Shown: positions 25,535-34,982 of the stretch, piece after piece
Layout: each line of letters begins with the position of its first letter
Numbering within the stretch: position 1 is the stretch's first letter
NCBI GenBank assembly: GCA_963837345.1
Contig: CAWIMX010000001.1
Location: 3,658,001 to 3,722,000 of the forward strand
Length of the DNA stretch: 64,000 bases
Direction of reading: 5' to 3'
From: CAWIMX01 sp963837345
Lineage (GTDB): Bacteria > Acidobacteriota > Vicinamibacteria > Vicinamibacterales > CAVVIG01
The notes under the pieces: model-generated
Seen by the model: the letters and a program-made list of their open reading frames with translations, nothing else
The model's database searches: none
What the model was told of the DNA's origin: nothing
Translations under genes and position numbers: made by a program

Positions 25535-26109
25535 ATGGTGCTCGTCGTCGACAACTACGACTCGTTCACCTATAACCTCGTGCAGTATCTCGGCGAGCTG
25601 GGCGCGGCCGTGCGCGTGCTGCGCAACGACGCGGCGACGCCCGCCGAGATCGCCGCGCTGCAGCCCGAACGCATCGTGATCTCGCCCGGCCCCGGACGAC
25701 CGGAGGAGGCGGGCGTCACCATGGACGTGATTCGCACGCTCGGCGGCGCGATCGCCGATCCTGGGCGTGTGCCTGGGCCATCAGGCCATCGGGGCGGTGT
25801 TCGGCGCGATCGGTGGTCCGCGCGTCGGCGCCGATGCACGGCAAGACGTCGACCATCGAGCACGACGCCCGGGGGCTCTTTACCGGCATCGACGGCCCGT
25901 TCGTGGCGTCCCGGTACCATTCGCTGATCGTGGCCGAGGAGGGACTGCCGGACACGCTGGCCATTACGGCGCGCACCCGCGAAGACCGTACGATCATGGG
26001 GCTTCGCCATCGGACGCTGCCGATTTTCGGGGTCCAGTTCCACCCCGAGTCGATCCTCACGGGGGAAGGCCACCGCATTCTCCGGAACTTCCTGGAAGGA
26101 CGCGAGTAG
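25535..26109 (+). CDS. trpG: anthranilate synthase component II, glutamine amidotransferase (two frameshifts)
   Basis: Class I glutamine amidotransferase giving ammonia to TrpE. The start reads MVLVVDNYDSFTYNLVQYLG. The nucleophile Cys in GVCLGHQAIG and the catalytic His/Glu in VQFHPES are all encoded, but in three different frames. An extra base lies near 25754 (after GGAI) and another near 25812 (after VFGAI). With two bases removed the gene gives 190 residues, the normal length. As in aroDE both changes are single-base insertions in otherwise normal codons. Either sequencing error or a recent double hit; the former is more likely because trpE, F, B and A are intact. Confidence 0.85.
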
Positions 26110-26116
26110 AACGGTC

Positions 26117-27149
26117 ATGTTTCCGGCACTCATCGACAAACTGATCCGCCGCGAAGATCTGACGAGCGACGAAGCGTCGGCCGCCATGAACGAGGTGATG
26201 GAAGGCCGGGCGGCGGCGGCGCAGCTGTCGGGGCTGCTCGTCGGACTGGCGATGAAGGGGGAGCGCCCGGCCGAAATCGTCGGGCTGGCGCGGGCGATGC
26301 GCGCGCACGCCGTGCGGCTGTCGGCGCGCTTCGAGGACGTATTCGACACCTGTGGCACCGGCGGCGATCGATCCGGCACGTTCAACATCTCCACGTGCGC
26401 CGCGCTCGTGGTTGCCGCGAGCGGCGTGCGGGTGGCCAAGCACGGGAACCGGTCGGTGTCGAGCCGGTCGGGCAGCGCCGACGTCTTCGAAGCGCTCGGC
26501 GTCGGCGTGACGGCGCCGCCGGCCGTGGTCGAGCGGTGCCTGTCGGAAGTCGGGATCGGCTTCTTCTTCGCGCCGACGTTTCATCCCGCCATGCGCCATG
26601 CCGCCCAGGCCCGTCGCGAGCTCGGCGTTCGCACGGCGTTCAACCTCCTGGGCCCGCTCACCAATCCGGCGGGTGCGGCTCGCCAGATCGTCGGCGTCCC
26701 GCGGCCGGAATTCACCGAGCTCGTCGCCCGCGCCCTGCTGCAGCTCGGGTCGGAGCGCGCGTGGGTGGTGCACGGCGCCGACGGCATCGACGAGATCTCC
26801 CCGACCGGGTACACGAAGGTGTCGGAGTGCCGCGACGGCACGGTGCACACGTTCTACCTGCATCCATCGGACGTCGGCCTGCCGAAGGCGTCGGCCCGCG
26901 ACATCGCCGGCGGCGATGCGACGGAGAACGCGCGGATCATCACGCAGTATTCTGGATGGCGTCCGCGGAGGTCCGCGGGACGTGGTGCTCCTGAACGCGG
27001 GCGCCGCCCTGTTCGTGGCGGGCATCGTGCCGTCCGTCGCGCGCGGCATTGCCCGGGCGGCCGCCGCGATCGACGATGGATCGGCCTCGGCCGTGTTGAA
27101 GCAGCTCGTATCGGTGTCGAACTCGCCGGCCGAAGGAGCGGGAGCATGA
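26117..27149 (+). CDS. trpD: anthranilate phosphoribosyltransferase (one frameshift)
   Basis: Transfers phosphoribose from PRPP to anthranilate. Motifs FDTCGTGGDRSGTFNIST (PRPP/anthranilate glycine loop, near residue 75), KHGNRSVSSRSGSADVFEAL and FNLLGPLTNPA are intact. One extra base near 26942 (after ENARII) moves the last 65 residues (SILDGVRGGPRDVVLLNAGA) to the next frame. Corrected length is 343 residues, typical for TrpD. Its corrected stop overlaps the trpC ATG (ATGA at 27146), which supports the correction. Confidence 0.87.
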
Positions 27150-27953
27150 ACGCGCCGGCCGATCTGCTGGCCACGATCGTCGCCGCGACGAGGCGAACCG
27201 TGGAGGTCAGGCAGGACCGGGAGCCGCTCGCGGCCCTGGCCCGCCGGGCTGAGGCCACGCCCCTCGACGCTGGCCGCTTTCGCGCCGCGCTCGGCCGGCC
27301 GGAGCGCGTGAACGTGATCGCCGAATGCAAACGCCGGTCGCCGTCGCGCGGCGTGCTGGTCGAAGCCTACGATCCAGCCGCCATCGCGAAGGCCTACGAG
27401 CGCGGCGGGGCCGCCGCGATCTCCTGCCTGACCGAGCCCTGTTTCTTCGACGGCGCTCTCGAGCACCTGGCCGCGGTCGCGTACGGTCGTCACGCTCCCG
27501 ATCCTGCGCAAGGACTTCATCGTTTCGGAGTACCAGCTCTTCGAAGCGCGTGCCGCCGGCGCCGACGCCGTCCTGCTCATCGTCGCCGCGCTCCTGCCGG
27601 TCGAGCTGGCGTGGCTCTCGAAGAGGGCCGCCGAGGTCGGCCTCGACGCGCTCGTCGAGGTTCATGGTGAGGACGAACTGGCGAGAGCCGTGGACGCCGG
27701 CGCGCGGATCATCGGCGTGAACAACCGGAACCTTCGAACGCTCGCCGTCGATGTCGAGGCCTCGGAGCGTCTGATCGGTCGGATTCCCCGCGACGTGATT
27801 GCCGTGAGCGAGAGCGGCCTCCGGACCGCCGCGGATCTTCGCCGGCTGCAGGCGCTCGGGTACGGGGCGTTCCTCGTCGGAGAGCGGCTCATGACGGACA
27901 GCGACCCGGCGGCCGCGCTCGAGCGTCTCCTCGGGGAGGGCGCGGCATGCTGA
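27146..27953 (+). CDS. trpC: indole-3-glycerol phosphate synthase (one frameshift)
   Basis: Closes the indole ring to give indole-3-glycerol phosphate. Recognisable parts are VIAECKRRSPSRGVL (catalytic Lys region), LPILRKDFIVSEYQLFEARA, GVNNRNLRTL and AVSESGLR, in TIM-barrel order. An extra base near 27479 (after EHLAAV) shifts the frame; the rest of the protein is in the next frame to the stop at 27953. Corrected length is 268 residues, as expected. It overlaps trpD by 4 bp and trpF by 7 bp. Confidence 0.87.
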
Positions 27954-28558
27954 TCAAGATCTGCGGGATCACGCGGCTCGAAGACGCTTGCGCGGCCGTC
28001 GATGCGGGCGCCAGTGCCATCGGCTTCGTCTTCTGGCCCGCCAGCCCGCGCCGCATCGGTCCCGACCAGGCCCGGGCGATCGCCGCCTCGCTGCCGCCGT
28101 TCGTGACGACGGTGGGCGTGTTCGTGAACCAGCCGATCGCGGAAATCAACGCGATCGCCGATCGCGCGCGGCTCGGGGCGGTGCAGCTGCACGGCGACGA
28201 ACGGCCCGACTCGGCCGCGGCCATCGCGGCGCCCGTGATCAAGGCCGTGACGGCCGCCGATGCGTCGGCAGACGATTGGCCCTCCCACGTCATGCTGCTG
28301 CTCGACGCTCACGATCCGGAGCGGCGCGGCGGCACGGGCCGCATGGCCGACTGGACGAGCGCCCGTCGTCTGGCCGATCGGCGACGGCTCGTGCTGGCCG
28401 GCGGGCTGACGCCCGACAACGTGGCCGAGGCCGTTCGGCGCGTCCGGCCGTTCGGCGTCGACGTGTCCTCGGGCGTCGAGTCGTCCCCGGGGGTGAAGAA
28501 TGCGGCCAGGGTGCGGGCTTTCGTGGAGGCGGCCCTGACGGCGGAGGCGGCACGATGA
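27947..28558 (+). CDS. trpF: phosphoribosylanthranilate isomerase
   Basis: Amadori rearrangement of phosphoribosylanthranilate, upstream of TrpC in the pathway. The 203-residue TIM barrel has the start IKICGITRLEDA (catalytic Cys in KICG), VGVFVNQP, VQLHGDE and, at the end, LAGGLTPDNVAEAV and GVDVSSGVES with the catalytic Asp. Intact reading frame. It overlaps trpC by 7 bp and trpB by 4 bp (ATGA). Confidence 0.96.
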   Translation: MLIKICGITRLEDACAAVDAGASAIGFVFWPASPRRIGPDQARAIAASLPPFVTTVGVFVNQPIAEINAIADRARLGAVQLHGDERPDSAAAIAAPVIKAVTAADASADDWPSHVMLLLDAHDPERRGGTGRMADWTSARRLADRRRLVLAGGLTPDNVAEAVRRVRPFGVDVSSGVESSPGVKNAARVRAFVEAALTAEAAR

Positions 28559-29775
28559 CACCGACGGGAATCACGGCGGGCCGGCGCGATCCGGACGCGC
28601 GCGGCTACTTCGGCGACTTCGGCGGGCGCTACGTGCCCGAGACGCTGGTCGAGCCCATCGAGCAGCTCGAGCGGGCGTACTTCGCGGCGCGGTCCGATCC
28701 GGATTTCGTCGCCGAGCTGGAGCGGTTGCTGAAGGACTACGTGGGCCGCCCGACCCCCCTCAGCGACGCGGCGCGTCTCACCGAAGCCTGGGGCGGCGCG
28801 CGGGTGCTCCTGAAGCGCGAAGATCTCACGCACACGGGCGCGCACAAGATCAACAACGCGCTCGGACAGGCGCTGGTCGCCGTGCGCATGGGGAAGCGCC
28901 GGATCGTCGCCGAAACGGGGGCCGGCCAGCACGGCGTCGCCACGGCAACGGCCTGCGCGCTGCTCGGCCTCGAGTGTCACGTGTACATGGGATCGGAAGA
29001 CATGGATCGGCAGGCCCTGAACGTCTTCCGCATGCGGCTGCTCGGCGCCGACGTGCGACGGGTCGATGCCGGCAGCCGGACGCTCAAGGACGCGATCAAC
29101 GAGGCGATGCGCGACTGGGTGACCAACGTCGGGGAGACGTACTACCTGCTGGGATCGGCGCTCGGTCCGCACCCCTATCCGCTGATGGTGCGTGAATTCC
29201 AATCGGTCATCGGCCGCGAGGCCCGCGGGCAGATTCTCGAACGTCTCGGGCGGCTGCCGGATGCCATCGTGGCGTGCGTCGGCGGGGGGAGCAACGCCAT
29301 CGGCATCTTCGACGCGTTCATGGAGGACGAGTCGGTCCGCCTGGTGGGCGTCGAGGCCGGGGGCGAGGGCCTGACGGCGGGCCGTCATGCCGCGCGCTTC
29401 GCCGGCGGAAGCGCTGGCGTGCTGCAGGGCACCCGCACGTTCGTGCTGCAGGACGAGCACGGCAACATCGAGCTGACGCACTCGATCTCGGCCGGCCTGG
29501 ACTACGCCGCCGTCGGTCCCGAGCACGCCTGGCTGCGGGCGCTTGGCCGCGCCGAGTACGCGTGGGTCACCGACGAGGAAGCGCTCGAGGCGTTCCAGGC
29601 GCTGGCGCGCCTCGAGGGCATTCTGCCGGCACTCGAGTCGTCGCACGCCGTGGCCCACGCGCGCAAGCTCGCGCCCGCATTGGGCCGCGAGGCCGTGCTG
29701 ATCATCAATCTGTCGGGCCGCGGCGACAAGGACGTGCACACGGTGGAACAGGCGCTCGCCAGGCGGGAACGATGA
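28555..29775 (+). CDS. trpB: tryptophan synthase beta chain
   Basis: PLP enzyme joining indole and serine to tryptophan. The 406-residue protein has the N-terminal GYFGDFGGRYVPETL and the PLP lysine in HTGAHKINNALGQ. The phosphate-binding loop is VGGGSNAIG and the C-terminal part includes LSGRGDKD. This is the classical TrpB1 type that pairs with TrpA. The start is the ATG at 28555, in an ATGA overlap with trpF; an upstream extension in the same frame would lie inside trpF and is not used. Confidence 0.97.
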   Translation: MTPTGITAGRRDPDARGYFGDFGGRYVPETLVEPIEQLERAYFAARSDPDFVAELERLLKDYVGRPTPLSDAARLTEAWGGARVLLKREDLTHTGAHKINNALGQALVAVRMGKRRIVAETGAGQHGVATATACALLGLECHVYMGSEDMDRQALNVFRMRLLGADVRRVDAGSRTLKDAINEAMRDWVTNVGETYYLLGSALGPHPYPLMVREFQSVIGREARGQILERLGRLPDAIVACVGGGSNAIGIFDAFMEDESVRLVGVEAGGEGLTAGRHAARFAGGSAGVLQGTRTFVLQDEHGNIELTHSISAGLDYAAVGPEHAWLRALGRAEYAWVTDEEALEAFQALARLEGILPALESSHAVAHARKLAPALGREAVLIINLSGRGDKDVHTVEQALARRER

Positions 29776-30587
29776 GCGTCAGAATCAGCTCTCGGATCGG
29801 CGAGGCGTTCGATCGGATTCGGGCCGAGCGTCGCCCGGGCCTCGTGACGTTCACGACGGCGGGTGATCCGTCCATCGACCGGTCCGGCGACGTGCTGCTC
29901 GCGCTCGATCGCGGCGGCGCCGACGTCCTCGAGGTGGGCGTGCCGTTCTCCGATCCGATGGCCGACGGCCCGGCGATCCAGCGTGCCACCGAGCGCGCGC
30001 TCGCGCAGGGCGGGCACCTCCAGGCCTCGCTGGCGCTCGTCGAGCGTCTACGGTCACGGCTCCGCGCTCCGGTCGTGCTCTTCAGTTATGCGAATCCGAT
30101 TCTTCACATCGGCGTCGAGGCCTTCGCCGATCGCGCAGCCGAAGCCGGAGTCGACGGCGTCCTCGCGCTCGATCTTCCGATTGAGGAGGCCGACGGGTTC
30201 CGCCAGGTATTGGCCGACCGAGGCCTGGATACGATCTTCCTGCTGAGCCCGACGACGACCGATGCGCGGATTCGCCGGGCCGCCGATCTGGGACGCGGCT
30301 TCCTCTATGGGATTTCGCGGCTGGGCGTGACCGGGGCGCGCGATCGAGTGGCCGCGAGCGCCCAGGCCCTGGCGGAGCGCATTCGCCGCCAGACGACGAT
30401 GCCGCTGGCGCTGGGCTTCGGTATCTCGCGGCCCGAGCACGTCGTCGAGGTGTGCCGGTACGCGGACGCGGCGGTCGTCGGGAGCGCGCTCGTCTCGCTC
30501 ATCGGGACGCTCGGCGACACGCCGGAGCTCGCGGCTCGGGTCGAGCGGCACGTGCGCTGGCTGAGAGGTGAGGATGTCCAGGCTTGA
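29772..30587 (+). CDS. trpA: tryptophan synthase alpha chain
   Basis: Cleaves indole-3-glycerol phosphate to indole and glyceraldehyde 3-phosphate. The 271-residue TIM barrel has FTTAGDPS, the signature LEVGVPFSDPMADGPAIQRA (catalytic Glu in LEVG), the second catalytic Asp in LDLPIEEAD, and GFGISRPEHV. ATGA overlap with trpB at 29772. It ends just inside the chorismate mutase start region, so translation continues directly into the Phe/Tyr branch genes. Confidence 0.97.
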   Translation: MSVRISSRIGEAFDRIRAERRPGLVTFTTAGDPSIDRSGDVLLALDRGGADVLEVGVPFSDPMADGPAIQRATERALAQGGHLQASLALVERLRSRLRAPVVLFSYANPILHIGVEAFADRAAEAGVDGVLALDLPIEEADGFRQVLADRGLDTIFLLSPTTTDARIRRAADLGRGFLYGISRLGVTGARDRVAASAQALAERIRRQTTMPLALGFGISRPEHVVEVCRYADAAVVGSALVSLIGTLGDTPELAARVERHVRWLRGEDVQA

Positions 30588-30894
30588 CGATTTGCGGCGC
30601 GACATCGACCGCGTGGACGAGGTGCTCGTCCGGCTGCTGAACGAACGGGCGCGCCGGGCATGCGAGATCGGTCGGCTGAAGCGCGAGGCGGGCATCGAGG
30701 TGTATCAGCCGGAGCGCGAGAAGGAGGTGCTCGAGCACGTCCGGAGCGTCGCCGCCGAGGGGCCGCTCGGTCCGGACGCCATCGCGCGGCTGTTCGAGCG
30801 CATCATCGACGAGGCGCGCCGTCTCGAGCGGCGCGTCATTCAGGACGAAACAGACGAGCGGAGCGACGGCAAGAGCCGCACGTCGACACCGTAA
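30574..30894 (+). CDS. chorismate mutase, AroQ type
   Basis: Converts chorismate to prephenate, the branch point to Phe and Tyr. The 106-residue all-helical domain shows LDDLRRDIDRVDEVLVRLLNER, RRACEIGRLKREAG and YQPEREKEVLEHV, the AroQ pattern with the catalytic Arg/Lys/Arg/Glu residues. The ATG at 30574 is chosen because AGAGG lies 5-6 bases upstream; GTG 30568 is possible. It stands alone rather than fused to prephenate dehydratase or DAHP synthase. It overlaps the end of trpA by 14 bp. Confidence 0.9.
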   Translation: MSRLDDLRRDIDRVDEVLVRLLNERARRACEIGRLKREAGIEVYQPEREKEVLEHVRSVAAEGPLGPDAIARLFERIIDEARRLERRVIQDETDERSDGKSRTSTP

Positions 30895-30938
30895 CGCGGG
30901 CGATCGGATCCGCGAGGCCAGTGGAGGCAGGACACGTC

Positions 30939-31985
30939 ATGGTGGTGATAATGGATGAACGCGCCACGGAAGCGCAGATCGAGCAGGTGGTGGCGCGCCT
31001 GGTAGAGATGGGGATGGACGTCCACCGATCGACCGGCGTCACCCGGACGGTGCTCGGCGTGGTCGGACAGAGCCGGCCTGATCCCGGGCTGATCGAGGTG
31101 CTCGACGGCGTGCACGAGGTCGTCCGTATCTCGGAGCCGTACAAGCTCGCCAGCCGGACGTTCAAGCCCGAGGATACGGTGGTCTCGGTCGGCGAGGTCC
31201 GGATCGGCGGGGACGAAGTCATCGTGATGGCCGGGCCGTGCTCGGCCGAGAACGAGACCCAGGTGCGCACGACTGCCGCGGCGGTTCGGCGCGCGGGCGC
31301 GAAGATCTTTCGCGGGGGCGCCTTCAAGCCGCGAAGCTCCCCCTACACCTTCCAGGGCCTCGGCGAAGAGGGCCTCAAGCTGATGCGCGATGCCTGCAAC
31401 GCCGAGAACCTGAAACTGGTCACCGAGGTCATGGACGTCAGCCAGATCGAGCTGATCGGGCGGTACGCTGACATGTATCAGGTCGGCGCGCGCAACATGC
31501 AGAACTTCACGCTGCTGCGGGAGCTCGGCCACGCGCGCAAACCGGTGCTGCTCAAGCGCGGGATCTCGGCGACGATCGAGGAGTGGCTGCTCTCGGCGGA
31601 GTACGTGCTGAGCGGCGGCAACACCGACGTCGTTTTGTGCGAACGCGGCATCCGCACCTTCGAGACGGCCACGCGCAACACGCTCGACATCGCGGCCATT
31701 CCGGTCGTCAAGAAGCTGAGTCACCTGCCGGTCGTCGTCGATCCGAGCCACGCGACAGGACGCCGCGACAAGGTGGTTCCGGTTGCCCGAGCCGCGATTG
31801 CCGCCGGCGCCGACGGGCTGTTGATCGAGGTGCACTGCGATCCGGATCACGCCCTCAGCGATGGGGCGCAATCGATGTTCCCGGGGCAGTTCGACCGCCT
31901 CATGGCCGAGCTTCGCATCATTGCGCCGGCGATCGGGCGAGGGATTTGCCTCGAGCCCGTCGCGCGGCGCGGCTGGGGAAGCTGA
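30939..31985 (+). CDS. aroF: 3-deoxy-7-phosphoheptulonate synthase, type I-beta with N-terminal regulatory domain
   Basis: First enzyme of the shikimate pathway (PEP plus erythrose 4-phosphate to DAHP). The 348-residue protein has a small ferredoxin-like N-terminal domain (MVVIMDERATEAQIEQVV, residues 1-70), as in Thermotoga-type feedback-regulated DAHP synthase. The barrel follows with MAGPCSAENE, FRGGAFKPRSSPYTFQGLG, PVLLKRG and VDPSHATGRRDKV. All metal and PEP ligands look present. The start is 44 bp after the chorismate mutase gene, with GGAGG 11 bases upstream. Confidence 0.95.
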   Translation: MVVIMDERATEAQIEQVVARLVEMGMDVHRSTGVTRTVLGVVGQSRPDPGLIEVLDGVHEVVRISEPYKLASRTFKPEDTVVSVGEVRIGGDEVIVMAGPCSAENETQVRTTAAAVRRAGAKIFRGGAFKPRSSPYTFQGLGEEGLKLMRDACNAENLKLVTEVMDVSQIELIGRYADMYQVGARNMQNFTLLRELGHARKPVLLKRGISATIEEWLLSAEYVLSGGNTDVVLCERGIRTFETATRNTLDIAAIPVVKKLSHLPVVVDPSHATGRRDKVVPVARAAIAAGADGLLIEVHCDPDHALSDGAQSMFPGQFDRLMAELRIIAPAIGRGICLEPVARRGWGS

Positions 31986-31988
31986 CGC

Positions 31989-32888
31989 GTGGATATTCCG
32001 GTCATCCAGCCGGGTCGGCGGCCCCCCGGCCAGACGGCGCCGCCCATCTTCGCGAAGGTGGGAATCGTCGGTCTGGGGCTCATCGGCGGCTCGATCGCCA
32101 TGGCAGCCCGCCAGCTCTGGCCGACGTCGCTCGTCATCGCCGTCGACAACAAGGACGTGCTCGAGACGGCGATGCGTCTCCAGGCGATCGACGTCGCCGC
32201 CGACGACCTGGTGGTGCTGGCGGAAGCCGACCTGGTGATTCTTGCGGCGCCGGTACGGCAGAACGTCGCGCTCCTCGCCGACCTCGATGCGAACGTGCGG
32301 CAGGCGGCTATCGTCACCGACACCGGCAGCACCAAGCGGGCCACGATGGAGGCCGCACGCGCGCTGCCGGGCCGATTCAGCTTCGTGGGCGGCCATCCGC
32401 TGGCGGGAGCCGCGGAGGGAGGCCTCGAGCACGCCCGGCCCGATCTCTTCAAGGGTCGGCCCTGGCTCCTCACGCCGGCCGACGACGGCAGCGGCGCCGC
32501 GGTGGAGAAGCTGTCGTCGTTCATCGAAGCCCTCGGCGCGAGGCCCCGTGTCATGACGCCGGGCTCGCACGATCGCCTCCTGGCCTACCTGAGCCACCTC
32601 CCGCAGCTCACGGCGAGCGCCCTCATGCAGGTGGTCGGCGAGGCTGCGGGCGCCGAAGGGCTGGCCCTCGCCGGCCGCGGCCTGATCGATACGACGCGGC
32701 TGGCCGCGAGCCCGGCCGATATCTGGGCCGACATCGCGGCGACGAACGCCGACGAGATCGGGCCTGCCATCGACGCGCTGATCGAACTCCTGCTGGCACT
32801 GCGTCGGGACTTGCCGGCGGGTGCACGACTCGCCGAGCTCTTTTCCGAGGCGCGCCGCTGGCGCGACCTGCTCACGACGAGGTCCTAG
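31989..32888 (+). CDS. tyrA: prephenate dehydrogenase
   Basis: Oxidative decarboxylation of prephenate (or arogenate) toward tyrosine. The 299-residue protein starts at GTG 31989. It has an NAD-binding GLGLIGGSIAMAAR (residues about 28-41), the family signature TDTGSTKRATMEA and GGHPLAGAAEGGLEHA (catalytic His region). The helical C-terminal domain includes HDRLLAYLSHLPQLTASAL with the second conserved His. It is 3 bp after the DAHP synthase gene, so tyrosine synthesis is under the same leader. Confidence 0.93.
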   Translation: MDIPVIQPGRRPPGQTAPPIFAKVGIVGLGLIGGSIAMAARQLWPTSLVIAVDNKDVLETAMRLQAIDVAADDLVVLAEADLVILAAPVRQNVALLADLDANVRQAAIVTDTGSTKRATMEAARALPGRFSFVGGHPLAGAAEGGLEHARPDLFKGRPWLLTPADDGSGAAVEKLSSFIEALGARPRVMTPGSHDRLLAYLSHLPQLTASALMQVVGEAAGAEGLALAGRGLIDTTRLAASPADIWADIAATNADEIGPAIDALIELLLALRRDLPAGARLAELFSEARRWRDLLTTRS

Positions 32889-32891
32889 CCA

Positions 32892-34082
32892 ATGTCCCAG
32901 CCGTTCGATGCCGTCATCGTCAGCGCCTGTCGCACCCCCATCGGATCGTTCGGCGGCGTTTTTCGCGAGCTGAGCGCCGCCGACCTCGGCGCGATTGCCA
33001 TTCGCGAGGCCCTTGCGCGCGCGCACGTGCCCGCCGCCGACGTCGACGACGTGTTCATGGGGTGCGTCATTCAGGCGGGGACGGGGATGAATGTGGCTCG
33101 GCAGTCGGCCATCGCGGCCGGGGTACCCGTCGAGGTCCCCGCCGAGACCGTGAACCGCGTGTGCGGCTCCGGCCTGCAGGCTGTCGTTCACGCGGTGGAG
33201 TCGATTCACGCCGGCATGGCGACGACGGTCGTGGCGGGGGGCACCGAGTCGATGTCCGGCGCGCCGTATCTGCTCAAGGGCGCGCGGTGGGGCTATCGGA
33301 TGGGCAACGCCGAGGTCGTCGACGCCATGGTGGGGGAGGGCCTGACCTGCGCCATCAAGGGCTGCCACATGGGCATGACGGCCGAGGAGGTGGCAACCCG
33401 CTACCGCATTTCGCGCGGCGACCAGGACGCGTTTGCCGCGGCCAGTCAGCAGAAGGCCGCCCGCGCCGCGGGGGAGGGCGCGTTCGCCGCGGAGATCGTG
33501 CCCGTGACCGTCCCGCAGCGCCGCGGCGATCCGACGCGCGTCGACCGCGACGAGTACATCCGTCCCGATACCACCATTGACAAGCTCGGCGCGCTCAAAC
33601 CGGCGTTCCGGAACGACGGTACCGTCACCGCCGGCAACGCCTCCGGCATCAATGACGGCGCCTCGGCGACGGTCGTGACCACGAGCGCGCGGGCGACCGC
33701 GTTCGGGGTCGCCCCGCTCGCGCGTGTCGTCTCCTACGCGGTCGCCGGTGTGGATCCGATCGTGATGGGGCTCGGCCCGATTCCCGCGGTCAGGAAAGCC
33801 CTCGACCGCGCGGGGCTGAGGATTGGCGACGTCGACCTCTTCGAATTGAACGAGGCGTTTGCCGCACAGTCGATTGCCGTCGTCCGCGAGCTGAAGATCG
33901 ATCCGGCGAGAGTGAATGTGAATGGCGGCGCGATCGCCCTCGGACACCCCGTCGGCGCCAGCGGCGCCCGCATCCTGACCACGCTGCTGTACGCGCTGCG
34001 CGCGCGCAAGCTGACGCGTGGGGTCGCGTCGCTCTGCATCGGCGGCGGCATGGGTATCGCGATGGTGGTGGAGGCGCTTTGA
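32892..34082 (+). CDS. acetyl-CoA C-acetyltransferase (thiolase)
   Basis: Condenses or cleaves acyl-CoA in a two-cysteine mechanism. The 396-residue protein has the nucleophile Cys91 in NRVCGSGLQAV, the second half signature GGAIALGHPVGASGARI (catalytic His) and the C-terminal Cys in SLCIGGGMGIAM. Length and motifs match biosynthetic thiolases (AtoB/PhaA type). It is 3 bp downstream of tyrA and likely on the same transcript, though not functionally related to aromatic synthesis. Biosynthetic versus beta-oxidation role is undecided. Confidence 0.93.
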   Translation: MSQPFDAVIVSACRTPIGSFGGVFRELSAADLGAIAIREALARAHVPAADVDDVFMGCVIQAGTGMNVARQSAIAAGVPVEVPAETVNRVCGSGLQAVVHAVESIHAGMATTVVAGGTESMSGAPYLLKGARWGYRMGNAEVVDAMVGEGLTCAIKGCHMGMTAEEVATRYRISRGDQDAFAAASQQKAARAAGEGAFAAEIVPVTVPQRRGDPTRVDRDEYIRPDTTIDKLGALKPAFRNDGTVTAGNASGINDGASATVVTTSARATAFGVAPLARVVSYAVAGVDPIVMGLGPIPAVRKALDRAGLRIGDVDLFELNEAFAAQSIAVVRELKIDPARVNVNGGAIALGHPVGASGARILTTLLYALRARKLTRGVASLCIGGGMGIAMVVEAL

Positions 34083-34514
34083 GCGCCCCGATCCCGGTCG
34101 CTCCGTCTGTCCTCGAGGCGGTTGTCCGGCACGCCGAAGACGCGCGCCCGGAGGAATGCTGCGGCATGCTCATCGGCGCCGGAGGCACGATTACCGGTGC
34201 CGTCCGCGCGCGGAACGTCGCCGACGATCCCGCGCGGCGGTTCGTGATCGAGCCGCGCGATCACCTGGCAGGCCCGCCGACGGGCCAGGGCCGTCGGCGC
34301 GGAGGTGTGCGGCTTCTATCACTCGCACCCGCGTGGAGATGCCGCGCCGTCGGCCACGGACCTGGCCGAGGCGCACTACGAGGGAACGCTGTACCTGATC
34401 GTGGGGCTGGGGGTCGCGCCGATCGCCCTGCGTCTGTTCGCGCTGGCAGCTGGCCGGTTCGTCGAGGTCTGGGCGGGCGAGTCGGCCCTCGCTAGTCGGG
34501 CAAGCCGGGCCTGA
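34079..34514 (+). CDS. JAMM/Mov34-MPN-PAD-1 metalloprotease (one frameshift)
   Basis: Zn-dependent JAMM isopeptidase-like protein. The first part (ARPEECCGMLIGAG) and the metal motif H-x-H-x7-S-x2-D (FYHSHPRGDAAPSATD) are in different frames. An extra base near 34271 separates them. Corrected length is about 144 residues, normal for stand-alone bacterial JAMM proteins, which process ubiquitin-like sulfur carriers in cysteine or cofactor synthesis; no such carrier gene is near. The TTG start at 34079 overlaps the thiolase stop (TTGA). The 3' end overlaps the convergent gene by 23 bp. Confidence 0.75.
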
Positions 34515-34917
34515 CCTGGACGCGCACGGCGCTCGCAGCCACTTCCTTGTCGCGGTTCTCGAGACTGAAGAGCACCCGGTAGCTGCCGGCGCGGAAACGA
34601 TGCTCGATAGTGAAGCGGCGGCGGATCGTCGATACGCCGGGCTCGTACGGCGCACAATCCGTGGTCGACTCGGAACGCGTGCCGTCGTCCCAGTCCCAGA
34701 TCACGGTCGGGCAGTCGTACTCCTCGAAGTCGTTCGAGCCGCCGACCAGCTCCGCGGTCAGGACGATGCGTGCCGGCGCGATGGCGATGGCCGGCCGCGC
34801 CGTCACTACGAGCTTCGGCCGCTCGGCGGGCTTGCGCTCGCCGTCCTGGGCCGTCGCGACGGCGGCACAGGCCGCCAGACACGCCGCCGCCACGCCGAAC
34901 TGCTTCACTCTGTGCAT
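34492..34917 (-). CDS. exported protein of unknown function, PKD/Ig-like
   Basis: 141-residue protein with a signal peptide (KQFGVAAACLAACAAVATAQ, residues 5-24; cleavage probably after ATAQ). One beta-rich domain follows. It contains TVIWDWDDGTRSESTT and FTIEHRFRAGSYRVLFSLEN, which fit the PKD pattern (WDWGDG ... HxYxxxGxYxVxL). Two cysteines (CPTV, DCAP) could form a disulfide. Likely periplasmic or secreted; no function can be assigned. It is convergent with the JAMM gene and divergent from pepA. Confidence 0.65.
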   Translation of the reverse strand: MHRVKQFGVAAACLAACAAVATAQDGERKPAERPKLVVTARPAIAIAPARIVLTAELVGGSNDFEEYDCPTVIWDWDDGTRSESTTDCAPYEPGVSTIRRRFTIEHRFRAGSYRVLFSLENRDKEVAASAVRVQVRPGLPD

Positions 34918-34982
34918 CGCGGGTGCGGTCCGAGACGAGCGACCGTTGTGAGATATTCTACAGCCTTGGAGCGACGACCGGC

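Noticed and set aside
25751..25812. Dam-type GATC context as cause of the indels
   Set aside because: Some indel sites contain GATC, but GATC is very frequent throughout the window and intact elsewhere.
23237..27480. Programmed +1 frameshifting in the trp genes
   Set aside because: No shared slippery codon, stop codon or stimulatory element at the sites; two sites in the same gene would need two shifts within 60 bp. Consensus error is simpler.
30840..33947. Minus-strand open frame of about 1035 codons
   Set aside because: Antisense to DAHP synthase, tyrA and the thiolase, all clear genes; composition is that of a GC-rich shadow frame.
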